From: Gammaproteobacteria bacterium
GTDB taxonomy: Bacteria; Pseudomonadota; Gammaproteobacteria; Steroidobacterales; Steroidobacteraceae
Reading direction: 5' to 3'
Assembly (NCBI GenBank): GCA_019242385.1
Contig: JAFAVO010000319.1
Coordinates: 1 to 12,321 of the forward strand
Length of the DNA: 12,321 bases
Shown: positions 1 through 6,294 of the stretch, in pieces
Numbering within the stretch: position 1 is the first letter of the stretch
Layout: the number at the start of each line of letters is the position of its first letter
Made by a program: the position numbers and the translations under genes
Notes under the pieces: generated by a model
The model's database searches: none
What the model was told of the DNA's origin: nothing
Seen by the model: the letters and a program-made list of their open reading frames with translations, nothing else

Positions 1-623
1 CGCAGCGCCGGCACCACGTTGCGGAAGTTGGCGAGCGGCTCACCCATGCCCATCAGCACCACGTTGGTCACGCGCCGCTCATGCCGCAGCCCCTCCTCAC
101 CCTCGTGAGCCCCCGCGTCCCCCCTCTCCTCCCGGCCCTTGGCGCGCTCGGCGCCCATCTCCGCCTCCTCGCGCTCGAGCTCGCGCGCGGCGAGCCATAC
201 CTGCCCGACGATCTCCGCGGTCGTGAGGTTGCGGTTGTAGCCCTGCTGCGCAGTGGAGCAGAAGCTGCAGTCGAGGGCGCAGCCGACCTGCGAGGAGATG
301 CACAGAGTGCCCCGGTCGGGCTCGGGTATGAACACCATCTCGAAGGCCTGGCCCGCATCGGCGCTGAGCAGCCACTTGCGGCTGCCATCGGCCGAGCGCT
401 GCATGCTCACGATCTGTGGTGTGCGCACCTCGGCAACCAGCGCCAGGTGCGCCCGGAAGTCCTTGGCGAGATCGCTCATGGCCTCGAAGGAGCCCGTGCC
501 ACGCTTGTAAATCCAGTTCATGAGCTGGCGCGCGCGGAAAGGCTGGCTGCCGAGCTGCGCCACGAAGTCGACGAGCGCCTCGCGGGGCAGGCCGAGCAGG
601 TTCGTGCGTTCCGCGGTGCTCAT
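1..623 (-). CDS. rlmN: RlmN, dual-specificity 23S rRNA / tRNA adenine-C2 methyltransferase (N-terminal part)
   Basis: This is a radical-SAM enzyme that methylates C2 of A2503 in 23S rRNA and A37 of some tRNAs. The first 207 codons are present and the gene runs off the left edge. Visible landmarks are the CxxxCxxC cluster at C115, C119 and C122 within GCALDCSFC; C108 in GTLCISSQVGC, seven residues earlier, which matches the mechanistic C118 of the E. coli enzyme; and the GMGEP SAM-site motif near residue 192. The second catalytic cysteine would lie beyond the window. Between the QVWLAAR and RVTNVVLMGMGEP blocks (about residues 149-183) there is a Glu/Arg/Gly-rich linker roughly 20 residues longer than in E. 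coli. The ATG start lies 18 bases after the ndk stop, so the two genes are probably co-transcribed, as in Pseudomonas. The family call is secure. Confidence 0.97.
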   Translation of the reverse strand, partial: MSTAERTNLLGLPREALVDFVAQLGSQPFRARQLMNWIYKRGTGSFEAMSDLAKDFRAHLALVAEVRTPQIVSMQRSADGSRKWLLSADAGQAFEMVFIPEPDRGTLCISSQVGCALDCSFCSTAQQGYNRNLTTAEIVGQVWLAARELEREEAEMGAERAKGREERGDAGAHEGEEGLRHERRVTNVVLMGMGEPLANFRNVVPAL

Positions 624-641
624 GCGCTGCTCTTGCGGGCC

Positions 642-1070
642 TCAGCCGCGCGGGTAGAGCTCGGTGGTGCTGAAGAAATAGGCAATCTCGCGCGCTGCGG
701 TGTCCGCGGCATCCGAGCCGTGCACGACGTTCTGCTCGATGCTGCTGGCCAGATCGGCGCGGATCGTGCCCGCGGCGGCTTTCTTGGGGTCGGTGGCACC
801 CATGATCTCGCGGTTGCGCGCGATGGCGTTCTCCCCCTCCAGAACCTGCACCAGAATCGGACCGGAACTCATGTAACGCACGAGATCCCGGAAGAACGGA
901 CGTTCGCGGTGCACCGCATAGAAGCCCTCCGCCTCCCGCTGCGAGAGCTGCAGCATACGCGCGGCGATGATGGACAGACCTGCCTTCTCAAAACGGCGGT
1001 AGACCTCGCCGATCTGGCTGGCTTTGACGCCATCGGGCTTGACGATCGACAGGGTGCGCTCTAGCGCCAT
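642..1070 (-). CDS. ndk: Nucleoside diphosphate kinase
   Basis: Ndk transfers the gamma phosphate of ATP to (d)NDPs through a phosphohistidine, balancing NTP pools in the cytosol. The protein is 142 residues, the usual family length. It begins MALERTLSIVKPDGV, where K11 is the conserved nucleotide-binding lysine. The active-site loop NVVHGSD carries the catalytic histidine at H117. RNREIMGATDPKKAAAGTIR is the nucleotide-binding stretch. The reading frame is open for another 76 codons upstream, but that part has no family similarity. The chosen ATG is preceded by an AGAAGG ribosome binding site nine bases away. A candidate promoter sits in the spacer towards iscA, so ndk-rlmN may be expressed separately from the Fe-S genes. 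The ndk-rlmN pair is the one found at the 3' end of the isc region in Pseudomonas. Confidence 0.97.
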   Translation of the reverse strand: MALERTLSIVKPDGVKASQIGEVYRRFEKAGLSIIAARMLQLSQREAEGFYAVHRERPFFRDLVRYMSSGPILVQVLEGENAIARNREIMGATDPKKAAAGTIRADLASSIEQNVVHGSDAADTAAREIAYFFSTTELYPRG

Positions 1071-1079
1071 TCGCTTTGA

Positions 1080-1086
1080 CCTTCTT
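1080..1086 (-). promoter_or_regulatory. ndk ribosome binding site
   Basis: On the minus strand the sequence reads AAGAAGG, nine bases before the ATG at 1070. It decides the start of ndk, because the frame stays open far upstream without family similarity. Confidence 0.7.
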
Positions 1087-1152
1087 GCTGATGCAGTGGA
1101 AGAAATTCCGGCGGCGGGCGGGGGCCCGGCACACGAACCCACGAAACTGCGC

Positions 1153-1182
1153 AGTTTACCTTGGCTGCGAAGGTCGGGGCAA
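1153..1182 (-). promoter_or_regulatory. Candidate sigma-70 promoter for ndk-rlmN
   Basis: On the minus strand a -35-like TTGCCC (1177-1182) and a -10-like TAAACT (1153-1158) are separated by 18 bases. Transcription would start near 1146 and leave a leader of about 75 bases before ndk. A dyad, TTGCC-AA-GGCAA (1209-1220), lies 26 bases upstream of the -35 box and could be a regulator site. The match is by eye only. Confidence 0.45.
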
Positions 1183-1241
1183 TTTAGCGCACCGATGGAA
1201 GTGCCGGTTTGCCAAGGCAATTTCTGCTCGAGCGCGGCGGG

Positions 1242-1254
1242 GGCCCGCAGGGCC
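1242..1254 (-). other. GC-rich hairpin downstream of iscA
   Basis: GGCCC and GGGCC arms form a perfect 5-bp stem with a 3-base loop, starting ten bases after the iscA stop. An alternative, larger pairing uses CGCGGC (1233-1238) with GCCGCG (1252-1257). No T tract follows, so it is not a convincing intrinsic terminator. It may end or stabilise the trmJ-iscS-iscA transcript, or be a by-product of high GC. Confidence 0.3.
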
Positions 1255-1263
1255 GCGGCAGTG

Positions 1264-1587
1264 TCAGACCGAGAAGCTCTCCCCGCACCCGCACTCACCC
1301 TTGACGTTCGGGTTCTTGAAGCGGAAGGCCTCGTTCAGCCCCTGCTTCACGAAGTCGACGACCGTCCCATCGATCAGGGCGAGACTGTCGGCATCGACGA
1401 ACACGCGCACCCCGCGGTCCTCGAAAATCGCATCGCCCGGCTGCGGGCCCTCGGCGTAATTGATGACGTATGCAAAGCCGGAACAGCCGGTCTTGCGCAC
1501 TCCCAGCCGCAGCCCGGTGCCAAGACCGCGTGCCGCCAGGAACGTCTTGACCCGATTGGCCGCCGATTCGGTCAGTGAAATGCTCAT
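1264..1587 (-). CDS. iscA: IscA, A-type iron-sulfur carrier
   Basis: A-type carriers accept Fe-S clusters from a scaffold and pass them to apo-proteins. The 107-residue protein matches the E. coli IscA layout closely throughout, including the start MSISLTESAANRV, the central block NPNVK and the end ECGCGESF. The three conserved ligand cysteines are C35 (in TGCSGFAYV), C99 and C101. It resembles IscA more than ErpA because of the DGTVVDFVKQGLNEAF block and the C-terminal CGCGESF. Its ATG overlaps the stop of the upstream desulfurase as ATGA, implying translational coupling. Its place directly after an IscS-type gene, with no free iscU between, departs from the usual iscS-iscU-iscA order. Confidence 0.95.
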   Translation of the reverse strand: MSISLTESAANRVKTFLAARGLGTGLRLGVRKTGCSGFAYVINYAEGPQPGDAIFEDRGVRVFVDADSLALIDGTVVDFVKQGLNEAFRFKNPNVKGECGCGESFSV

Positions 1588-3086
1588 CGGTCCCCGTATT
1601 CTAGCGCCTCACTCCAATGCGTGAGGCATGCGCGCAGGGCATCTTCGACCACCAGCAGGCGCCCGAGCTTCTCCGGCGGAACATGGTGCTCCTGCGCCCA
1701 CGCATCCGGCGTCCCGGGAATCAGCCCCTGCCGTCTGCGGCCGCGCAGCGCCCCACAGAGCCACGCGGCCACCTGCATAGTATGGGGGCACGCGAACGCC
1801 TGAAAACGTGCCTCCTTCACAATGTCGCCGGCGATGAGCAGGTGGAAACGGACCCAGGTGTCCGCTCCTGGGCCGCCCGCCTCGCCACTCACGAGCGGGG
1901 CCGCGACCTCGTCGGCTTCAGGTGCGCGCGCTGGCGAGAGCGCCCGCAGCCGCGTGAGCGCCTCGGCGACCTCCGCCGCCGCGCGGTCCACATCGCTCTC
2001 GCCCGTGGGACGCCCGAGGCTGAAGCGCAGCGAGCTCTGCGCGAGCTGCGTATTGCGCCCGAGCGCTCGCAAGACATAGGAAGGCTCAGGCGATTCCGAG
2101 CTGCACGCCGAGCCCGTTGAGATCGCTAGGCCGCTCAGCGCCCCGACCAGGGCCTCCCCGTGCACCCCCTCGAAAGACACGTTCAGAATTCCAGGCACAC
2201 GCGGTGCCGCCCCGCCATTGAGGTGCGTGCCGCCGAGCGCCTCCAGCTGCTGCCACAGCCGCTTGCGCAGCCGCTCGATGCGCGGACCTTCGACCGGCAG
2301 CTCGCGCGCGGCAACTTCGCAGGCGACGCCGAATCCGACGATCTGGTGCGTGGCCAAGGTGCCCGGCCGCAGGTTGCGCTCCTGCCCCCCACCGTAGATC
2401 AACGGCTGCAGCAGGCCGCGCGCGCCCTCGCGCACGTACAGTGCACCGATTCCCTTGGGTCCGTAGAGCTTGTGGGCGGTGAACGCTGCGAAATCGATGG
2501 GCAGATCGTGCAGCGCGAGCGGCACCTTGCCGACCGCCTGCGCGCAGTCGCAGTGGAAAGCGACGCCGCGCTCGCGGCACAGAGCGCCGATGGCCGCCAC
2601 ATCCTCGATGACCCCGGTCTCGTTGTTGGCATACATGAGCGCGGCGAGCACCGTATCGGGGCGCAGCGCGGCGGCGAACGCCTGCGGATCGATGCGGCCG
2701 CCGCCGGCCGGAGTCAGCCAGCTGACGCTGAAGCCCTCCTTCTCCAGGCGCCGGAACGGATCGAGGACGGATTTGTGCTCGGTGCGCGCGCTGATGAGGT
2801 GACGGCCGCCGCCGGCGCTGTTGCGCGCAGCGCCGAGAATCGCCAGGTTGTTCGACTCGGTGGCCCCCGAGGTAAAGACGATCTCGCGCGCATCCGCGCC
2901 AACCAGCGCCGCAACCTGCGCGCGCGCCTGCGCGATGCGGGCCGCCGCAGCCCGGCCGTAGAGGTGGGTCGAGGAGGGATTGCCGAAGTCTCCTTCGGAG
3001 GTGAGGCACTCGCTCATCGCGCGTGCGGCGTCCGGATCGACCGGCGTGGTCGCCGCATAATCGAGGTAGGTCGGGCTGGGCTTCAA
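1584..3086 (-). CDS. IscS-type cysteine desulfurase fused to a degenerate IscU-like domain
   Basis: The first ~385 residues are a PLP-dependent group I desulfurase, which releases sulfur from cysteine as an enzyme persulfide. Key residues fall at the same numbers as in E. coli IscS: H104 (TEHKSV), D180 and Q183 (DCAQAVGK), the PLP lysine K206 (TAHKLYGPKG) and the persulfide cysteine C328 (STGSACSSES). A Pro/Ala/Glu-rich linker (about 386-408) leads to a ~90-residue tail resembling IscU. Its ARFQAFACPH block matches the IscU block ARFKTYGCGS, so C433 equals IscU C63. The IscU C37 position and the His-Cys pair before the last helix are missing; D409 lies within one residue of the D39 position. 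The start is TTG, with GGAG seven bases upstream, overlapping the trmJ stop as TTGA. The tail may dock, accept sulfur, or be a relic; this is inference. Confidence 0.92.
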   Translation of the reverse strand: MKPSPTYLDYAATTPVDPDAARAMSECLTSEGDFGNPSSTHLYGRAAAARIAQARAQVAALVGADAREIVFTSGATESNNLAILGAARNSAGGGRHLISARTEHKSVLDPFRRLEKEGFSVSWLTPAGGGRIDPQAFAAALRPDTVLAALMYANNETGVIEDVAAIGALCRERGVAFHCDCAQAVGKVPLALHDLPIDFAAFTAHKLYGPKGIGALYVREGARGLLQPLIYGGGQERNLRPGTLATHQIVGFGVACEVAARELPVEGPRIERLRKRLWQQLEALGGTHLNGGAAPRVPGILNVSFEGVHGEALVGALSGLAISTGSACSSESPEPSYVLRALGRNTQLAQSSLRFSLGRPTGESDVDRAAAEVAEALTRLRALSPARAPEADEVAAPLVSGEAGGPGADTWVRFHLLIAGDIVKEARFQAFACPHTMQVAAWLCGALRGRRRQGLIPGTPDAWAQEHHVPPEKLGRLLVVEDALRACLTHWSEALEYGDR

Positions 3087-3826
3087 CGCGGCTCTCCACC
3101 CGCCGGACGCCGCCGGTTCTGCACCGCGGTGAGGATGCCGCGCAGGATGTTCACCTCGTTCTGATCCGGCTCGGCACGCTGCAGCAGCCGGCGGATCCGC
3201 GCCATCAGGTGCGTGCCGCTGTGCGTGCGGTCGCGAAAGTCGATCTGTTCGAGCACCTCGTGGAAATGGGCGTACAGGCGCTCGAGCTCCTCCGTGGTCG
3301 CAAGCGGCGCGGCGAGCGGCGCCGACACCGGCGCGGCCGCACCGCGTGCCCGATACAGCTCATACGCGACCAGCTGCACCGCCATAGCGAGATTGAGCGA
3401 GGCGTACGCCGGGCTCGCCGGGATGCGCACGAGCGCGTGAGCCATCTCCAGCTCATCGTTGCTCAGGCCGCTGCGTTCGGCACCGAAGACCACCGCGGCC
3501 GGTGCACGCGCGCATTCCGCTACCAGCCGTGCGGCGGCCTCGCGCACATCGAGGACGCGGAAGTACTGGTCGCGCTCGCGTGCCGTGGTGGCGAGCACGT
3601 AGCCACAGCCGGCGAGCGCCTGCCGGAGCGCCGGTACCACCCGCGCTGCGCGCAGCACATCGTCGGCGCCGGAAGCGCGCGCGCTCGCCTCCGCGTGCGG
3701 AAACTGCCGCGGGTTGACCAGTACCAGGCACGAGAGATCCATGTTCTTCATGGCCCGCGCCGCCGCGCCGATGTTGCCCGGATGCGATGGCGAGACCAGC
3801 ACGATACGGATGTCAGGGGTTTGCAT
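3083..3826 (-). CDS. trmJ: TrmJ, tRNA (cytidine/uridine-2'-O-)-methyltransferase (position 32)
   Basis: TrmJ is a SPOUT-class enzyme that 2'-O-methylates C/U32 in the tRNA anticodon loop using SAM. The protein is 247 residues, the normal size. SPOUT motifs are visible in order: SPSHPGNIGAAARAMKNM (12-29, with the conserved N18), FGAERSGLSNDE (114-125) and the knot motif PASPAYASLNLAMAVQL (136-152). The C-terminal helical part (from about 178) includes DRTHSGTHLMARIRRLLQRA, which is typical of TrmJ and distinguishes it from TrmL. The frame continues upstream, but the ATG is placed where family similarity begins (MQTPDIRIVLV). It heads the left block and overlaps the desulfurase gene. In Pseudomonas and E. 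coli trmJ likewise lies between suhB and the isc genes, which supports the call. Confidence 0.95.
   Translation of the reverse strand: MQTPDIRIVLVSPSHPGNIGAAARAMKNMDLSCLVLVNPRQFPHAEASARASGADDVLRAARVVPALRQALAGCGYVLATTARERDQYFRVLDVREAAARLVAECARAPAAVVFGAERSGLSNDELEMAHALVRIPASPAYASLNLAMAVQLVAYELYRARGAAAPVSAPLAAPLATTEELERLYAHFHEVLEQIDFRDRTHSGTHLMARIRRLLQRAEPDQNEVNILRGILTAVQNRRRPAGGEPR
3092..3100 (-). promoter_or_regulatory. Ribosome binding site for the TTG start of the desulfurase gene
   Basis: The minus strand reads GGTGGAGAG, with GGAG seven bases before the TTG at 3086. It lies inside the last codons of trmJ, which supports coupled translation and the choice of TTG as start. Confidence 0.6.
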
Positions 3827-3840
3827 GATGCGCTCGCGCG

Positions 3841-3846
3841 ATCTTA
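3841..3846 (-). promoter_or_regulatory. Candidate -10 element for trmJ
   Basis: The minus strand reads TAAGAT about 14 bases before the trmJ ATG, so the transcript would have a very short leader. No good -35 box is seen at 16-18 bases and no Shine-Dalgarno sequence precedes the ATG. Confidence 0.35.
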
Positions 3847-3885
3847 AGCCTGTCGGGCCGGCCGGCACAGCGCAGCGGGCGTTGC

Positions 3886-3891
3886 TATGAT
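3886..3891 (+). promoter_or_regulatory. Candidate -10 element for suhB
   Basis: TATGAT lies 11 bases before the suhB ATG. A start about seven bases downstream would leave a leader of only about 5 bases. The bases before the ATG (CGACCTCC) contain no Shine-Dalgarno sequence. The -35 region is weak. The divergent trmJ element lies 40 bases away. Confidence 0.4.
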
Positions 3892-3902
3892 GCACGACCT
3901 CC

Positions 3903-4703
3903 ATGCAGCCACTGCTCAACATTGCCGTGCGTGCCGCGCGCCGTGCCGGCGAGCTCATCGTTCGCAGCCTCAACCGCCTCGATTCCCTCGCCATCGCCAC
4001 CAAGGGCCGCAACGACTTCGTCACCGAGGTCGATCGCGCGGCCGAGCAGGAGATCATCGCCAGCATCCGCCGCCACTACCCGCAGCATGCGTTCCTCGGA
4101 GAGGAAAGCGGCCGCAGTGGCGAGAACGACACGCTCTGGATCATCGATCCGCTCGATGGCACCACCAACTTCCTGCACGGCTTTCCGGTATTCGCCGTGT
4201 CGATCGCCTGTCAGGTCCGCGGTCGTCTCGAGCACGCCGTCATCTACGACCCGCTGCGCCAGGAGCTGTTCACCGCCAGCCGCGGTGCCGGTGCGCATCT
4301 GGATAACCATCGCATGCGCGTCAGCAAGGCGCGCACGCTCGAGGGTGCGCTCATCGCCACTGGTTTCCCCTACCGTGCCAACACGCGCTACCTCGATGCG
4401 TACCTCGCCATGCTGCGTGCGGTGACGCTGCAGGCCGCCGGCGTGCGCCGCCCCGGTGCCGCGGCACTCGACCTGGCCTATGTCGCGGCCGGGCGGGTCG
4501 ATGCGTTCTGGGAGATCGGCCTCAGCGCCTGGGACACCGCGGCCGGAACGCTGCTGATCCAGGAAGCCGGCGGGCGCATCGGCACCCTGAGCGGCGCGGA
4601 ATACCAGCAGGGCGGCCATGTCGTCGCGGGAACTCCCAAGGTCTACGCGGCGCTCATCGAGCTGCTGGCGCCGCACGTGCCGGAGGAGCTGCGCGCCTCC
4701 TGA
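3903..4703 (+). CDS. suhB: SuhB, inositol-1-monophosphatase family protein
   Basis: Members dephosphorylate inositol-1-phosphate in a Mg2+-dependent way. In E. coli SuhB also joins the Nus-factor complex that supports rRNA transcription. The 266-residue protein has the full metal-site set: GEESG with E67, IDPLDGTTNFLHGFP with D82 and D85, and WDTAAG with D211. Its length matches E. coli SuhB (267). It is the only gene of this block transcribed away from trmJ, the same divergent arrangement as in other gammaproteobacteria, where suhB lies beside trmJ and the isc genes. The start is the ATG at family length, with no visible ribosome binding site. Whether it acts as a Nus partner here cannot be read from sequence alone. 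Confidence 0.95.
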   Translation: MQPLLNIAVRAARRAGELIVRSLNRLDSLAIATKGRNDFVTEVDRAAEQEIIASIRRHYPQHAFLGEESGRSGENDTLWIIDPLDGTTNFLHGFPVFAVSIACQVRGRLEHAVIYDPLRQELFTASRGAGAHLDNHRMRVSKARTLEGALIATGFPYRANTRYLDAYLAMLRAVTLQAAGVRRPGAAALDLAYVAAGRVDAFWEIGLSAWDTAAGTLLIQEAGGRIGTLSGAEYQQGGHVVAGTPKVYAALIELLAPHVPEELRAS

Positions 4704-4710
4704 GCATGTT

Positions 4711-4735
4711 GCTCCGGCGCGCGCCGGCACGGAGC
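4711..4735 (+). other. GC-rich inverted repeat after suhB
   Basis: GCTCCG (4711-4716) pairs with CGGAGC (4730-4735), and inside it CCGGCGCGCGCCGG (4714-4727) is a perfect palindrome. It begins seven bases after the suhB stop, a place where a terminator might be expected. No T run follows, so intrinsic termination is doubtful. Confidence 0.3.
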
Positions 4736-4740
4736 GTTGC

Positions 4741-4769
4741 TCGCTTTCCCCAGGGTGCTTGTGTAGAGT
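4741..4769 (+). promoter_or_regulatory. Weak promoter candidate for the permease gene
   Basis: TAGAGT (4764-4769) could be a -10 box, with TCGCTT (4741-4746) 17 bases upstream as a poor -35. It lies in the 94-base spacer between suhB and the permease. Read-through from suhB is an equally good explanation. Confidence 0.25.
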
Positions 4770-4797
4770 CCTTGGCGCGCGAAATGCCGGGGGTGTT

Positions 4798-6294
4798 GTG
4801 CCGAGCCAGCTTCTTGCGACCAAATCCATTGCCGAGCTGCGCGAGCAGGAATCCTCCGGTAACGAGCTGCGACGCGCGCTGAATGCCACCCACCTGACAC
4901 TGCTCGGCATCGGCGGCATCATCGGGACGGGCATCTTCGTGCTCACTGGCACCGCGGCGGCGAACCACGCCGGCCCGGCGCTGCCGCTCTCCTTCATCAT
5001 CGCCGGGCTCGGCTGCACCTTCGCCGGGCTGTGCTACGCGGAGTTCAGCGCGATGATCCCGGTGACCGGCAGCGCCTACTCCTACTCTTATGCCACCCTC
5101 GGTGAGGCGGTCGCCTGGTTCATCGGCTGGAACCTGGTGCTCGAGTACCTGTTTGCGGTGGCGACGGTGTCGGTCGGCTGGTCCGGATATGCGGTGAGTC
5201 TGCTGCAGATGATGGACATCCACATCCCCGCTCAGCTCTCGAATGCGCCATTCGGCACACCGCTCGGCAAGGAAACCTTCGAGATCGTGCGCACCGGCGC
5301 GATCATCAACGTGCCCGCCATACTGATCGTCGCGGTCATCGCCACCATCTGCTACATCGGCATCAAGCAGTCGGCGTGGTTCAACTCCGTGGTCGTCGCC
5401 ATCAAGGTGACGGTCATCGTGCTGTTCATCGTCGTCGGCCTGGGCTACATCGACACCAGCAACTGGCAGCCATTCATCCCACCCAACACCGGGCAGACCG
5501 GCGTCTTCGGCTGGAGCGGCGTGATGGCCGCCTCCGGGGTGATCTTTTTCGCCTACATAGGCTTCGATGCCGTCTCGACCGCCGCCCAGGAGACGCGCAA
5601 CCCTCAGCGCGACATGCCGATCGGCATCCTCGCGAGCCTGGTGATCTGTACGATCCTGTACGTGATCGTCTCCGCGGTGCTCACCGGGATGGTGAATTAC
5701 CGCGACCTCGACGTCGCCGCTCCTGTCGCCCTGGCGCTCGACCGGCACCACGCGCCTTACTGGATCGGGTTCGCGGTGAAGATCGGCGCTGTGTGTGGCA
5801 TGACCTCCGTGATGCTGGTGATGACCATCGCCCAGGCACGTATCTTCTTCGCGATGGCGCGCGATGGCCTGCTGCCGCCGTTCTTCGGCCGCGTGCACCC
5901 GCGCTTTCGCACGCCATCGACCGGCACGGCAATTACCGGCTTCTTCGCCGCGCTCATCGGCGGACTGCTTCCGGTCAAGATCCTCGGCGAGCTCGTCTCG
6001 ATCGGGACGCTCGCCGCCTTCGTCACGGTGTGCCTCGGGGTGCTCATCCTGCGCCGCACGCGACCCGATCTGCCGCGGCCGTTTCGCACGCCCTGGCCGC
6101 GGTTCGTGTGCATCGCCGGTGCGGTCGTCTGCGGTGCCATGATGGTCTCGCTCGGGCCCGCGACCTGGCTGCGACTGCTGATCTGGACCGCGATCGGGGT
6201 GGTGATCTACCTGGTGTACGGTTACCAGCACAGCACCCTGCGCAAGAGCATGAATGGCGCGCCAGCCGCGGCCACATCGCCGCGCGGCGCCTAG
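4798..6294 (+). CDS. APC-superfamily amino acid permease (cationic amino acid transporter-like)
   Basis: This is a predicted inner-membrane transporter for amino acids, probably a proton symporter. The 498-residue protein is strongly hydrophobic, with about 12 membrane segments by eye. The signature of broken helix 1, GIGGIIGTGIFVLTG (residues 37-51), is present. Helix 6 and the following loop read FFAYIGFDAVSTAAQETRNP (about 250-269), a pattern of the CAT/YfnA-like branch. RPFRTPWPR (about 427-435) is the usual cytosolic loop before the last helices. No residue fixes the substrate, so no gene symbol is given. The start is taken as GTG at 4798. The frame is open upstream into the suhB end, but family-like sequence (LLATKSIAELRE) begins right after this GTG. 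The stop TAG overlaps the stop of the convergent TerC-type gene. Confidence 0.88.
   Translation: MPSQLLATKSIAELREQESSGNELRRALNATHLTLLGIGGIIGTGIFVLTGTAAANHAGPALPLSFIIAGLGCTFAGLCYAEFSAMIPVTGSAYSYSYATLGEAVAWFIGWNLVLEYLFAVATVSVGWSGYAVSLLQMMDIHIPAQLSNAPFGTPLGKETFEIVRTGAIINVPAILIVAVIATICYIGIKQSAWFNSVVVAIKVTVIVLFIVVGLGYIDTSNWQPFIPPNTGQTGVFGWSGVMAASGVIFFAYIGFDAVSTAAQETRNPQRDMPIGILASLVICTILYVIVSAVLTGMVNYRDLDVAAPVALALDRHHAPYWIGFAVKIGAVCGMTSVMLVMTIAQARIFFAMARDGLLPPFFGRVHPRFRTPSTGTAITGFFAALIGGLLPVKILGELVSIGTLAAFVTVCLGVLILRRTRPDLPRPFRTPWPRFVCIAGAVVCGAMMVSLGPATWLRLLIWTAIGVVIYLVYGYQHSTLRKSMNGAPAAATSPRGA
6291..6294. other. Convergent stop codons sharing CTAG
   Basis: The permease TAG (6292-6294, plus strand) and the TerC-type TAG (6291-6293, minus strand) overlap within one CTAG. 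There is no intergenic space, so any terminator must lie inside one of the two coding regions. Confidence 0.95.

Noticed and set aside
81..1064. 327-codon open frame on the plus strand opposite rlmN and ndk
   Set aside because: It covers two well-supported genes on the other strand and has no recognisable motif.
2160..3164. 334-codon open frame on the plus strand opposite the desulfurase gene
   Set aside because: It is antisense to the catalytic motifs of a well-matched IscS protein and has no plausible family.
3885..5018. 377-codon open frame on the minus strand opposite suhB
   Set aside because: SuhB on the plus strand has every metal-site motif; the antisense translation shows none of any family.
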